Below, in pieces: positions 10,501 to 17,932 of a stretch of 27,941 bases of DNA (within the stretch, counting starts at the first letter, position 1; each line of letters opens with the position of its first letter). Position numbers and translations under genes: made by a program. The stretch is from DALYLB01 sp046154695. Lineage in GTDB: Bacteria; Acidobacteriota; Blastocatellia; RBC074. Location of the stretch: assembly GCA_046154695.1 (NCBI GenBank), contig JBJXFI010000274.1:1-27941 (forward strand). Reading direction: 5' to 3'. Under the pieces are notes generated by a model. The model worked only from the letters and a program-made list of their open reading frames with translations. It did not search any database and was not told the origin of the DNA.

Positions 10501-10737
10501 GGCACGCCCTCCTCCTGGGACACGCTGTCCTGGGGCCATCTGGTGGAATCAGAAGAGGGCTTCCGTCAACTGCGCCACATCAGCATCGCAAACGTTCGTC
10601 CCGCCGTCGCCGCCATTTCCAATCCACCCAACGTCCGCTGGGGCGCCAACAGCGCCGCGATGGCGTACATTACTTTGCAGAAGCCGTTCCGCGTGGCCAT
10701 CCACGCCTCGGCGATGATCAGCCGGAGCACGTCCTGA
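7549..10737 (+). CDS. Uncharacterised 1062-aa protein with two 51-residue helical repeats
   Basis: No function can be assigned. The N-terminus reads GTYSFLPWVRQG followed by a beta-rich domain (to ~320). Residues ~551-655 hold two tandem 51-residue repeats (FFQRLRIQLTQLA / IFHRLRIMLLQLA, each ending in RR(V/L)E(Q/E)QL) that look like amphipathic helices or coiled coil. The C-terminal third carries motifs I recall from other hypothetical proteins: NPRFIEAFMVGLNHEM and WREYPTDQRGSYFRQFWD (804-842), LQEHATEPRFGLDE (966-979) and WDTLSWGHL (991-999). No signal peptide or membrane segment is visible. The ATG overlaps the previous stop by 4 nt with AAGGAG 7 nt upstream, and the stop overlaps the next ATG by one base. 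It is probably a structural or scaffold partner of the other large operon proteins (inference). Confidence 0.85.
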   Translation: MSDPNLGTYSFLPWVRQGSASNITTADTLTAGQAGRVTLPVVLRINGADLSVTLRLNNPGDLTSMDPRQTVRTDPRPFTADFEPNYFPAIEFDRPDMPWMFTPAKANSNHRLRPWICLVAVRRQEGVTLRTDPSLPAPVLEIKAPAVPNDELPNLAESWAWAHAQVSGSLSAGPPLKDVNASAPQKTLSRLMCPCNLEPNAQYFACVVPAFELGRKAGLGEQITAADETELRPAWTSGPGAPATAVLPVYFHWEFSTGRAGDFETLARLLQARPSPAHVGFRDMYVGNAGFGLPLIPRSDLNSILKLEGALRAPQTEPQPWPDPPRGPFETTLRKILDAPETQIAAASDPIVGPPIYARWHAAQKVVPPTGAPPHWVRELNLDPRHRTAAGFGTIVIQNQQEPLMEAAWKQIGEVLRANRSLRYAQVSRATQAVYHLKYLTLMSSSALLSITSPAQARFLMSPVTLRQQIRDSALQANSVSPAFRRIARARGPLMRRILPDAQREFRPIVARLDAREIEPAPSRALPAGAVTIDKVTSQVGGPLEPIQIAPFFQRLRIQLTQLAANHPAVAEEARAINLEMQAAIRRVEQQLALPEQPQLDAIFHRLRIMLLQLAEKRPEVGEQARAMALELRNAIRRLEEQLEKRVREPRGDVVRPDKIAGLPGRPDFQIPDVDVIAQPPASSGPGDSAEAAIFRAAAVAHEAALLEFDKVPDPPPRAPLAVTAIRPVVLDRLDPQLTIPARVFGRIKVPPRLWAPEDPIEPIMAHPIFPTPMYEELKKLSPSHLLPGVDLIEPNTITLLETNPRFIEAFMVGLNHEMSRELLWREYPTDQRGSYFRQFWDVSGRIPPPGNETERDAARDIKPIHAWRKAFALGENLVGPGVESKLVLLIRGELLRRYPNTIIYAAKAGRPDGPGTRRKPGAPEKYELFRGTLPPDITFIGFPLTEEEALGTPGPDGDPGWFFILQEHATEPRFGLDEAESFGGTPSSWDTLSWGHLVESEEGFRQLRHISIANVRPAVAAISNPPNVRWGANSAAMAYITLQKPFRVAIHASAMISRSTS
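9199..9501 (+). repeat. Two tandem ~153-bp coding repeats in the 1062-aa gene
   Basis: Residues 552-602 and 603-652 align with a 51-residue period: F/I-F-x-RLRI at 552-558 and 603-609, HPAVAEEARA matching RPEVGEQARA, and INLEMQAAIRRVEQQL matching MALELRNAIRRLEEQL. The DNA has diverged more than the protein pattern, so the duplication is old and its helical pattern has been kept. Confidence 0.75.
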
Positions 10738-13700
10738 TGAACACGAACCTGACCGATCACGAGCGAATCGCCGCCGCGCGCCTGGCCCTGGCCGAGGCCG
10801 AGCGCAGGAACGCCGCCCTGACGGCCGAAGAAGCTCTGGTCCGCGCGCAAATCACCACGCACACGCGCACCGCAAATATGCGAGAACTCGCGGAGGCCAG
10901 GCGCCGCGCCGAGGCGCTGGCCGGAGCGCGCAAGGAGCACGATGCGGCCGTCGTGGGTCTTAAAAACAGCATGAGCGAGTTGTTGGGGCAATTTGTGAAG
11001 CATCCCGACCCGGCCACGCTCTTCACCTTGCTGGAGTCCGGCTCTCCGGTGGCTCTATTGCCCGTGCGGTTGGAGACGCGCTATTTCCCCGGATCCGATG
11101 GAGGAACGGAGCTGCGGATACGCGTCTACCCGGATGACATCCACGCCGACACTTTTGAGCCCGAATTAACCGAGGATGAAGTCCGTTTTGGACGGGTGTT
11201 TTGGGAGTCCACCTGGCGTGCAACGGGAGATCGAACGCGGCTGGTGAACGTCTGGGGCGTGCTGGTCGGACAAGCAGGCGGCTCGCCACGCGCCGCCTGG
11301 ATCGCCAAAAGCCTGACGCCCAAAAACCACAACGACAGGCCCGTCATGCCGTTGGATGAATCCGCGCCGCTGCCCATCCCAATCGATTTTCCCAATCCGC
11401 CCCGTAAAGGATCGGCGTGGACGCGCCCGGCGGTGGCCCGCGTGCTGCCGGACCGCTGGGTCGGGCTGGGGTACGTGGACGGCAACCGGACAGTCACGGC
11501 CTGGGGAAACGCGATCCCCGACCCGCTGGTGATCAGCTTCGCGCCGGACGGGCCGCCGCCGCCCCCAGGCGAAATTCCCGTAGATGACGCGATGCGCTGG
11601 ATGGTGGATTTTAACGAGGCCGAACGGGTCGGGATGGGGCTGCGCATGCATTTCGCCGCGGGGCAATCGCCGGCGCTCACCCAGCTCCTGGTGTTGGGCG
11701 TCAAGGCTTCGGCGGACAAGAGGGAAAGCGCGTCGATGCTGGGCCGGCTCCTCGATTCGCATCATTACGATAACGGCCTCGCTTTTGTCCCACAGGGCAC
11801 GGCGACCAATAACAGCATGGCGCAGCCCGCCGGTTTCAGCTCGCGCGAGCACGACCACGCTATCAGCTATGACGCGGAGCGCGGTCCCGCGCTCTTCGCG
11901 CCCGGCGACAATTCGGACGGAGCGCGTTTGACCGAGGTACTGCGCCTCGATCCGGCCATCCTCTCGCACATCCGCAACGCCAACGGGCGAGAGTACATTG
12001 ACGCCGGGCACATGAATGTGGCGCTCTGGTCGGCCACCTGGGGAAGTTACCTGAACGAGATGCTGAACGGCGTGTTCGGCGAAGCCCGGATAGACGACAC
12101 GCGCGGCCATTTTATTTCTTATGTGCGCGCGCGCGGCCCGTTCGCGGCCATCCGCATCGGCAATCAGCCTTACGGCATCCTGCCAGCCATCTCGCTCAGT
12201 CAACTGCAACCTCGGGACAGCATTTTCGAGATTCGCCTGGCGGACATTTTGCGCAAGTTGCGCGAGACCTGGCGCTCGGCGTTGCCCCGTGTTCCGCGCA
12301 TCGGCCGCACGGGTGACGTGGATCGCGACCTGATCGAAGTCATGGCCATGGAGCCGCTCTCCGGCGATTATGCCGCCCGCAAGGTCAAGGGCCACGAGTA
12401 CACGCGCACGGTCTTTTCGTTCCTTGGCGTGAACGTGGATATCAACTGGTGGCAGGCCCAGGAAGCGCTGGCCGCGCTGCCGCTGCGACAATTGGGCGTC
12501 GTGGAGACTCCGCCGATCGTACGCACGTTGGCGGAACCGGGAGTGAAAAGCCTCAACCGCCCACTGGTCCAAACCGAGCCGCTTTCTGAAACGGAACTGC
12601 TCAGTCCGGACTATATCGCCCTCATACGTGGAGCTTCCCTGCGACAACTGCGCGACGAACAGTTCCCGACTCCGCCGCCGCCGGCGCTGCTTTACGTGCT
12701 GCTGCGCCACGCCGCCATGCTCGAATACAAGAATGCGGGGTTCCGCATCGAAGCGCACGACCAGGACATTCCGTTAGCGACACTGATGCGGGAGGCGGAA
12801 CTGGTCAACGTACGGGCGACCGCTCCGATAAAGACCGTTTGGGAGCATCTCGCGCAACCCGTGCCGCGTGTTACCGGCGGACTGAGTCTGGAGCGGTATC
12901 TGGACACCCTCTTAAGCTATGATCTGAGGGACACTGTTCAATTGGGCCAGTTTCGCGCAAGTCTCGACCACCTGCGCGGCCGTCCCACGGCTGTTCTCGA
13001 CAGGCTGCTGCGCGAGACGCTGGATCTTTCCGTCCACCGGCTCGACGCCTGGATTACTTCCCTTGCCATGCCACGACTCCAACGGCCGCCATCAGTTCCG
13101 GGAATAGTTGGGGGGGCAACGAACGGGATCTACCTGGGCGGTTACGGTTATGTCGAAAACCTGCGCCCGGATCCGCCGCGCACACAGGTCGATCCTCCCG
13201 CGGGCGAGGAAGGCTCGCTCATTTACCGGCCTGACATCGAGGCCGGATGGCTGCACGCGCCATCCCTGTCCCACGCCGCGACGGCGGCGGTATTGCGCAG
13301 CGGCCACCTGTCGCACCGCGGAACCGGTAACGCCAACCTGCTGGCCGTGGATCTCTCGTCGGAACGCGTCAGACTGGCCGAATACCTGCTCGACGGCGTC
13401 CGGCAGGGACAATCGCTCGGGGCGCTGCTCGGCTATCGCTTCGAACGCGGTCTGCACGAAAACCATCCGGGCATCGAGCTGGACCAATTCATCTTCCGGT
13501 TCCGCGAGCTTGCTCCGCTGGTGGCGAAGAAGCTCGAACAGACGGCCGAGGCCGTCGAGGCCATCGCCGCCAACAATGTCGTGGATGGCCACAAGCTCCA
13601 TCGGCTTTTCCATAAGCCGGGCGGCATTCCGTTCGGCGCGGGAGGACTGCCCGCGGTCGGCTCCTCCGAACACGCGGCCATTCTGGCGGAGTTGCGCCTG

Positions 13701-15386
13701 CTCGATGACGCGATGGATACGCTCGCCGACGCGATGCTCGCCGAAAGCGTCCATCACGCGGTGCAAGGCAATATGTTGCGCGCGGGCGCGACGGTTGACG
13801 CCATCGCCGCCGGCGACGTGCCGCCGCCCGAACTCGAATTCGTACAGACGCCTCGCACGGGCGTCGCCCTGACACACCGGTTGATCCGTCTCTTCGCGCC
13901 GAACCCGCCCGCGCCCGCGAACTGGCCGGTAAATGCCCTGCAGGCGCGCGCACAGGCCGAGCCGCACCTGAACGCCTGGGCCGCCAGGCTGCTGCCCGAT
14001 CCCGCGCAGGTCATCATGCGCACGGAGTGGCGCACCCCCGGCGGAGATGTGCTCGCTTCCCCGCGTGTCGCGCTCCGCGATTTACAGTGCTCCCCGCTCG
14101 ACCTGCTCTATGCCCTCGAAGCCGCGCCGAACCAGCCGGCCGGTGAAATCGAGCAGCATTTCCGGTATCACCTGACGCGGACCCCGCCACCCGGTCTGCC
14201 TCCGGCCGCCGAGCTATTCCTCTTGCCCGACCGCGACGCCACACTTGCGGCCACGGAGCTGTCTTACACGGAATTCACGATGGCGCTGCGCGCCGTGCGC
14301 AGGCTGGTGACGGAGGCTCGCCCGCTGACGGCCGCCGACTTGACCCTGCCGACCGACCAACCTTCTTTCACGGTGGATGTGGCGGAACTGCAAACCCGCG
14401 TCAATGCGGCCGCCATGGCATTTCGCGACGCGGCATCCACGCTGGAGACCGCCGCCACAGGCGCCACGCCGGACGCGGAAACACTGCGAAGCGCGATCCT
14501 GCGGTTTGCCTATTTCGGCATGCAGGCGACTGTCCCCCTGAGTGCCGCAGGCGCGGGTTTAGAGGTGTTACTGCCGCAGGCCAGGTCAATTGCGCGCGAA
14601 GCCGCGCGCCGCATCACAGCACTCAACGCGGCGGAAGCCGGCGCCGCCCCGACGCCGGAAGCGGAGCGCGACCGGCAAATGGAGCGATTGAAGCTCATTT
14701 TCGGGCCGGCGTTCCGCGTGTTGCCCCGGTTCACCGCCGTCAACGCCGCTGAGCTGCAGCAGGGTTTCAGCGCGTTGCCCATTCCCGCCGACCACGCTGA
14801 TGCGCCACTCACCTGGTTCACACGCTCCGCGCATGTGCGGGCTGGGACAGGGAGGCTCGACGAAGCATTGCGCTTTGCGGAAACCCTCGAATGCGCGGAA
14901 ACGCTTGATTTGCGCGCCGCCCAGCTCCCTTTCCAGCCGGGCGATCGCTGGATCGCGCTCTCGCTTGACGGCGCCAGGCCCGAAGGGGGCCGGGTATCGC
15001 TGGTCGCGCAAGGCTTTGATTCCAGTCTGGATCTCACTGGAGCACTGGCGGGCGTATTGCTCGATGATTGGACAGAGGTGATCCCGGGCGAGGCCGAAAA
15101 CACAGGCGTGGTTTTCCCGCACGATGCGCCCGGCGCGCGCGCGCCGCAATGCCTGCTGCTGGCCGTCGCGCCGGGAACCGGGCCCGTCTGGACGCTGGAT
15201 ACGCTGGAAGCGACGGTGCTCGAAACCATCGAGCTGGCCAAACTGCGGGCCGTGGACATCGACGAGCTGGGCAGCCTGGGACATTACCTGCCTGGTCTCT
15301 ATTTCACCTTCAACGTCGCGCGCGACACCATCTCGCTCGATTTTCTGCCGCTGCTGATCGGCGCAACGGCGATCACGAGGACTTGA
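10737..15386 (+). CDS. Uncharacterised 1549-aa giant protein
   Basis: Residues ~6-85 are an Ala/Glu/Arg-rich helix or coiled coil. Next comes a conserved-looking domain with VALLPVRLETRYF (105-117) and LRIRVYPDDIHADTFEPELT, then, near 464-481, RARGPFAAIRIGNQPYGILP. I recall similar motifs in large proteins annotated only as hypothetical, so I assign no function. The rest mixes helical segments with a final beta-rich domain (PGDRWIALSLDG near the end, closing with FNVARDTISLDFLPLL). No signal peptide, membrane helix or enzymatic motif is seen. The start overlaps the upstream TGA by one base (TGATG); the following gene starts 3 nt after this stop. Possible roles are scaffold or backbone of a cytoplasmic assembly, but that is inference only. 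Confidence 0.85.
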   Translation: MNTNLTDHERIAAARLALAEAERRNAALTAEEALVRAQITTHTRTANMRELAEARRRAEALAGARKEHDAAVVGLKNSMSELLGQFVKHPDPATLFTLLESGSPVALLPVRLETRYFPGSDGGTELRIRVYPDDIHADTFEPELTEDEVRFGRVFWESTWRATGDRTRLVNVWGVLVGQAGGSPRAAWIAKSLTPKNHNDRPVMPLDESAPLPIPIDFPNPPRKGSAWTRPAVARVLPDRWVGLGYVDGNRTVTAWGNAIPDPLVISFAPDGPPPPPGEIPVDDAMRWMVDFNEAERVGMGLRMHFAAGQSPALTQLLVLGVKASADKRESASMLGRLLDSHHYDNGLAFVPQGTATNNSMAQPAGFSSREHDHAISYDAERGPALFAPGDNSDGARLTEVLRLDPAILSHIRNANGREYIDAGHMNVALWSATWGSYLNEMLNGVFGEARIDDTRGHFISYVRARGPFAAIRIGNQPYGILPAISLSQLQPRDSIFEIRLADILRKLRETWRSALPRVPRIGRTGDVDRDLIEVMAMEPLSGDYAARKVKGHEYTRTVFSFLGVNVDINWWQAQEALAALPLRQLGVVETPPIVRTLAEPGVKSLNRPLVQTEPLSETELLSPDYIALIRGASLRQLRDEQFPTPPPPALLYVLLRHAAMLEYKNAGFRIEAHDQDIPLATLMREAELVNVRATAPIKTVWEHLAQPVPRVTGGLSLERYLDTLLSYDLRDTVQLGQFRASLDHLRGRPTAVLDRLLRETLDLSVHRLDAWITSLAMPRLQRPPSVPGIVGGATNGIYLGGYGYVENLRPDPPRTQVDPPAGEEGSLIYRPDIEAGWLHAPSLSHAATAAVLRSGHLSHRGTGNANLLAVDLSSERVRLAEYLLDGVRQGQSLGALLGYRFERGLHENHPGIELDQFIFRFRELAPLVAKKLEQTAEAVEAIAANNVVDGHKLHRLFHKPGGIPFGAGGLPAVGSSEHAAILAELRLLDDAMDTLADAMLAESVHHAVQGNMLRAGATVDAIAAGDVPPPELEFVQTPRTGVALTHRLIRLFAPNPPAPANWPVNALQARAQAEPHLNAWAARLLPDPAQVIMRTEWRTPGGDVLASPRVALRDLQCSPLDLLYALEAAPNQPAGEIEQHFRYHLTRTPPPGLPPAAELFLLPDRDATLAATELSYTEFTMALRAVRRLVTEARPLTAADLTLPTDQPSFTVDVAELQTRVNAAAMAFRDAASTLETAATGATPDAETLRSAILRFAYFGMQATVPLSAAGAGLEVLLPQARSIAREAARRITALNAAEAGAAPTPEAERDRQMERLKLIFGPAFRVLPRFTAVNAAELQQGFSALPIPADHADAPLTWFTRSAHVRAGTGRLDEALRFAETLECAETLDLRAAQLPFQPGDRWIALSLDGARPEGGRVSLVAQGFDSSLDLTGALAGVLLDDWTEVIPGEAENTGVVFPHDAPGARAPQCLLLAVAPGTGPVWTLDTLEATVLETIELAKLRAVDIDELGSLGHYLPGLYFTFNVARDTISLDFLPLLIGATAITRT

Positions 15387-15389
15387 TCA

Positions 15390-17150
15390 ATGCCATCCGT
15401 AACCACCTGGACGAGGCTCGAACCGCGCACGCGCACAGACCTTTCCGAGAGCGCGCTCGAAGCCCGCGTAACCGATCCGCTATGGTTTCTGGCCCGGCAA
15501 TGGCAGTTCGGCGAATTGCAGGGCGAGGACGCCGGCTCGCCCATCGGCGCGCGACTGCGGGGCGAAATCTCCCGGTTGAGCCGTTACCATCCCGGCCCGC
15601 TGCCCGTGACGAACACCGCGCTCATTGAACGTTATAATCACAAACTCCCGCTCGAAACGCTCGTCGAACGGGAGTCCGTCCGGGCAACGGATGCAGAGGC
15701 CGAAAGCCTGCAAACGGCTGTGGACGCGGGGCTGCACTTCCTGCGCCTGCTTGGGCCCGGTCTCGCGAAGAAATATAGAAACGCGTACCGGTCGCGATAT
15801 CCGTTCGATGCGCTCCCGCCCATCGAACGTGAAGCCTTGGACCGTGAGAGTCTAAATTTCTGGAATTTGATCGCGCCGCGAAGCATCAATGGCGCGTCCC
15901 TGTACGCCGACCTCGCCACCGCCTTGCGCCCGGGCGGGGGCGGAACGCCTTCGCTGCCGGCATTGCCCGCAATCGAGCCGGGCGATGTCGAGACTGTCAG
16001 CGCCGCCGCCAACCGCTATCTGGCCTGGTACGAAGGCGCCTTCAGCCAGTCCGCAAATGGCAACTTCTCCTGGCAGCGCGAACGCCTGGAATATGCATTC
16101 GCCGTCGCATCGGAAAAACGCGGTATAGAGACGGTCATGGTCGCGGCGGAGTACGCGGGCGGGCGGCTGGACTGGCATTCTTTCAATCTCGCACCGGGAG
16201 CGACGCTGCCGCCTCCGGATACTGCAGCCGAAGAGCCGCTCCCAGAACCATTGACAGTGCACCTGATTCCCTCGCCGGTGGAGTATTACGGCATGCCGGC
16301 GCCGCGTTGGTGGGAGTTCGAGGACGGGCGCGTGAATCTCGGCGCGGTAGACGCCGGACCGGCGGACCTCGCCCGGTTATTGCTGCTGGAATTTGCACTG
16401 ATCTATGGAAATGATTGGTTCGCCATTCCCGTGGAAATGCGCATTGGGTCATTGTTCGATGCGAGTTCCCTGGTCGTTACGGACACGTTCGGCGTACGGA
16501 CGCTCATCGCCCCCTCTGCGCGTGCGCAACGACCGGGCGAGAACTTCCGCTTGTTCGAGTTGACCGGCGCGACAGACCGTGCCAATCCTTTCTTCCTCGC
16601 TCCCGCCCTTGTCAACAGTCTGCACGGAGAGCCGATCGAGGATGTCCTGTTCCTGCGCGACGAGATGGCCAATATGGCGTGGGGTATCGAACGGAAAACC
16701 GAATCCCGCGCCGGGCGCGTCACAGACCGTATGAGCGAGTACTACCTCCGCCGCGAGCAACGCGCGCGGGCCGACGAAGAGGCCATTCCAAAACCGGAAG
16801 AACGAGACGCGACCTTGCAATATCGTCTTTCGTCTGAAGTGCCGGAACCGTGGATCCCTCTGATTCCCCAGCAAATCTCTCCAGGGTCTCGCAGCATTCG
16901 CCTGCGACGCGGCGCAATCCTACTGCCGGACGGTTCGATGCGCCTCGCCACGGCGCAAGGACGGATCCTCGGGGGCGCGACCCTGGCGCTTTTTGAGGAG
17001 GAAGTCCCCCGCGCGGGTGTGCGCGTCACACGGGCCTGGCAACTTGCACGCTGGGTGGATGGCTCGACCCATTCATGGGTTGGGCGCCGGAAGCAACCGG
17101 GCCGCGGTGAAGGCTCCAGTGGCCTTCGGTTCGACACTGCGGAATCATGA
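15390..17150 (+). CDS. Uncharacterised 586-aa protein, last gene of the operon
   Basis: Not assigned to a named family. The N-terminus carries TDPLWFLARQWQFGELQGED (28-47), a strikingly aromatic motif I recall from bacterial hypothetical proteins. A second conserved-looking block is at 305-355 (PRWWEFEDGRVNLGAVDAGP, then LEFALIYGNDWFAIPVEM). Towards the C-terminus come LFLRDEMANMAWGIER and DRMSEYYLRREQRARADEE. No signal peptide or membrane segment. GAGGA at 15377-15381 is 8 nt before the ATG, and the start is 3 nt after the upstream stop, so it is co-translated with the 1549-aa gene. The shared style and gene order suggest the three large proteins and the DUF6603-like protein act together. 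Confidence 0.85.
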   Translation: MPSVTTWTRLEPRTRTDLSESALEARVTDPLWFLARQWQFGELQGEDAGSPIGARLRGEISRLSRYHPGPLPVTNTALIERYNHKLPLETLVERESVRATDAEAESLQTAVDAGLHFLRLLGPGLAKKYRNAYRSRYPFDALPPIEREALDRESLNFWNLIAPRSINGASLYADLATALRPGGGGTPSLPALPAIEPGDVETVSAAANRYLAWYEGAFSQSANGNFSWQRERLEYAFAVASEKRGIETVMVAAEYAGGRLDWHSFNLAPGATLPPPDTAAEEPLPEPLTVHLIPSPVEYYGMPAPRWWEFEDGRVNLGAVDAGPADLARLLLLEFALIYGNDWFAIPVEMRIGSLFDASSLVVTDTFGVRTLIAPSARAQRPGENFRLFELTGATDRANPFFLAPALVNSLHGEPIEDVLFLRDEMANMAWGIERKTESRAGRVTDRMSEYYLRREQRARADEEAIPKPEERDATLQYRLSSEVPEPWIPLIPQQISPGSRSIRLRRGAILLPDGSMRLATAQGRILGGATLALFEEEVPRAGVRVTRAWQLARWVDGSTHSWVGRRKQPGRGEGSSGLRFDTAES

Positions 17151-17244
17151 ACTTCGGGATTGCCGACCGATGCCCGGGCACATTTCATAAAACATTTGCG
17201 AGCTTGAGTTTTGTCCGTGCTGTCAGCCCGACTCGCCATCGAGA

Positions 17245-17348
17245 AGAGGAGGAAAAACGGAACAGACGGAAATAACGGAACAAACGGAGCCCTGGATTGG
17301 TTGGTTTCCTCGATTCCGTTATTTCCGTCTGTTCCGTTTTCCTCTTCT
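17245..17348. repeat. Long inverted repeat (about 35-bp stem) with 9-bp internal periodicity
   Basis: 17254-17280 pairs perfectly with 17314-17340 (27 bp). After one bulged A, about 8 more pairs extend the stem to 17245/17348, leaving a 33-nt loop. The left arm itself repeats an ACGGA-start unit every 9 bases (ACGGAACAG, ACGGAAATA, ACGGAACAA, ACGGAGCCC). It lies 95 nt after the operon stop and could act as a terminator, though the sequence-specific arms look more like a dispersed repeat. Confidence 0.85.
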
Positions 17349-17362
17349 GAATCACGCAGCCA

Positions 17363-17384
17363 GGGCGCATGCGTATGCAAGCGG
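17363..17384 (+). repeat. Copy 1 of a 22-bp dispersed motif
   Basis: A motif of the form GGGCGCATGC-N-TATGCA-N-GCGG occurs here and again at 22009-22030, with 20 of 22 bases identical. It contains the palindrome GCATGC and both copies lie beside larger palindromic repeats. Confidence 0.55.
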
Positions 17385-17389
17385 GATAT

Positions 17390-17490
17390 AAGTTGGTGTG
17401 CAAAATAAATATGCCATAAAGGATCAGCCACATCCCCCGCTCCTACGGAGCGGGGAAACATTGTGTCAGGTTTATTCTGCCAACCAACTT
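17390..17490. repeat. Imperfect 101-bp palindrome with a perfect GC-rich core hairpin
   Basis: The ends AAGTTGGT (17390-17397) and ACCAACTT (17483-17490) are exact inverted copies, and the arms continue to match with interruptions (GCA, AATAAA, TG-CA). The centre is a 9-bp hairpin: 17435-17443 pairs with 17447-17455 around the loop TAC. This is a MITE- or REP-like structure; there is no T-run to mark a classical terminator. Confidence 0.65.
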
Positions 17491-17647
17491 AATACTACAA
17501 CGAGAAATGGTCTAAACGGCTTATTGCAAGTCGCGATAAAGCCCTGATTTGACAGTCATTTCAAGATTTTCTGTTGTTGGGTTATCCGATTTGGCACGAC
17601 CGCAAGCCCTTTAGAATCAATAAAACCTCGTTGTAGTATTAAGTGGG
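17484..17647. mobile_element. MITE-like element with 18-bp perfect terminal inverted repeats
   Basis: ACTTAATACTACAACGAG at 17487-17504 is repeated exactly inverted at 17627-17644; allowing one mismatch extends the repeats to 17484 and 17647. The ~120-bp interior encodes nothing recognisable. Size and ends fit a non-autonomous element moved by a transposase elsewhere in the genome. No clear target-site duplication is seen. The left end overlaps the neighbouring palindrome by 4 nt. Confidence 0.65.
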
Positions 17648-17813
17648 CCGCAGCCCCGCGAAAGTTGGCTGCGATGGAGTGAGAATCGACCGGATCGAAG
17701 AGCTGATGCCGGCAATCGAAAAAGCCCGAGGTGGGAACGCCGAGGGCCGGCCGTTTCTGATCAACGCCATCCTTGGCAAGTCTGATTTCAGAAAAGGCTC
17801 CCTGGCGATATGA
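17643..17813 (+). pseudogene. C-terminal remnant of a TPP-dependent enzyme (acetolactate-synthase-like)
   Basis: Starting at the right end of the MITE-like element, a plus-strand frame reads GCDGVRIDRIEELMPAIEKA followed by GRPFLINAILGKSDFRKGSL and a TGA at 17811-17813. The pattern EELMPAIEKA-x-x-GRPFLINA-x-x-G-x-SDFRKGS resembles the extreme C-terminus of acetolactate-synthase/benzoylformate-decarboxylase-type thiamine-diphosphate enzymes. Only ~45-57 of the ~550 residues typical of the family remain and there is no start codon or ribosome site, so this is a decayed gene end. It appears to have been cut off by the adjacent element. The match is from memory. Confidence 0.55.
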
Positions 17814-17932
17814 TTTCACCAGACAGTTGAAACGGCATGCCTCATATTCGCTTTTTTCTGAACAGCTTGGCGGCCTATCGAATCCTCGCCGAAATGTGAC
17901 ATTGTCGAGGTAATTACCGTGGATCAATATCG

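Larger units (their letters stand above)
17151..17932. other. Repeat-rich intergenic region
   Basis: 782 nt with no intact gene. In order it holds a long perfect hairpin, a copy of a short dispersed motif, an imperfect palindrome with a GC-rich core, a MITE-like element and the remnant of a TPP-dependent enzyme gene. It separates the five-gene operon from the convergent cytochrome/copper protein gene. After 17813 about 120 nt remain in which I see nothing. Confidence 0.7.

Noticed and set aside
11166..12758. 530-codon minus-strand frame in the 1549-aa gene
   Set aside because: Low-complexity Arg/His-rich translation typical of an antisense shadow; the plus-strand frame has consistent motifs and junctions.
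1495..17150. Interpretation of the operon as a phage tail, eCIS or type VI secretion locus
   Set aside because: The very large proteins and order invite it, but I see no sheath, tube, baseplate spike, LysM or AAA+ ATPase motif in any of the five.
17435..17455. GC-rich hairpin as a rho-independent terminator
   Set aside because: The stem is strong, but neither side is followed by a T-run, and it is the centre of a larger palindrome.
17556..17927. 123-codon minus-strand open frame across the MITE-like element and the TPP remnant
   Set aside because: It crosses the right terminal repeat of the element and is antisense to the remnant whose residues match a known family end; it has no recognisable domain.
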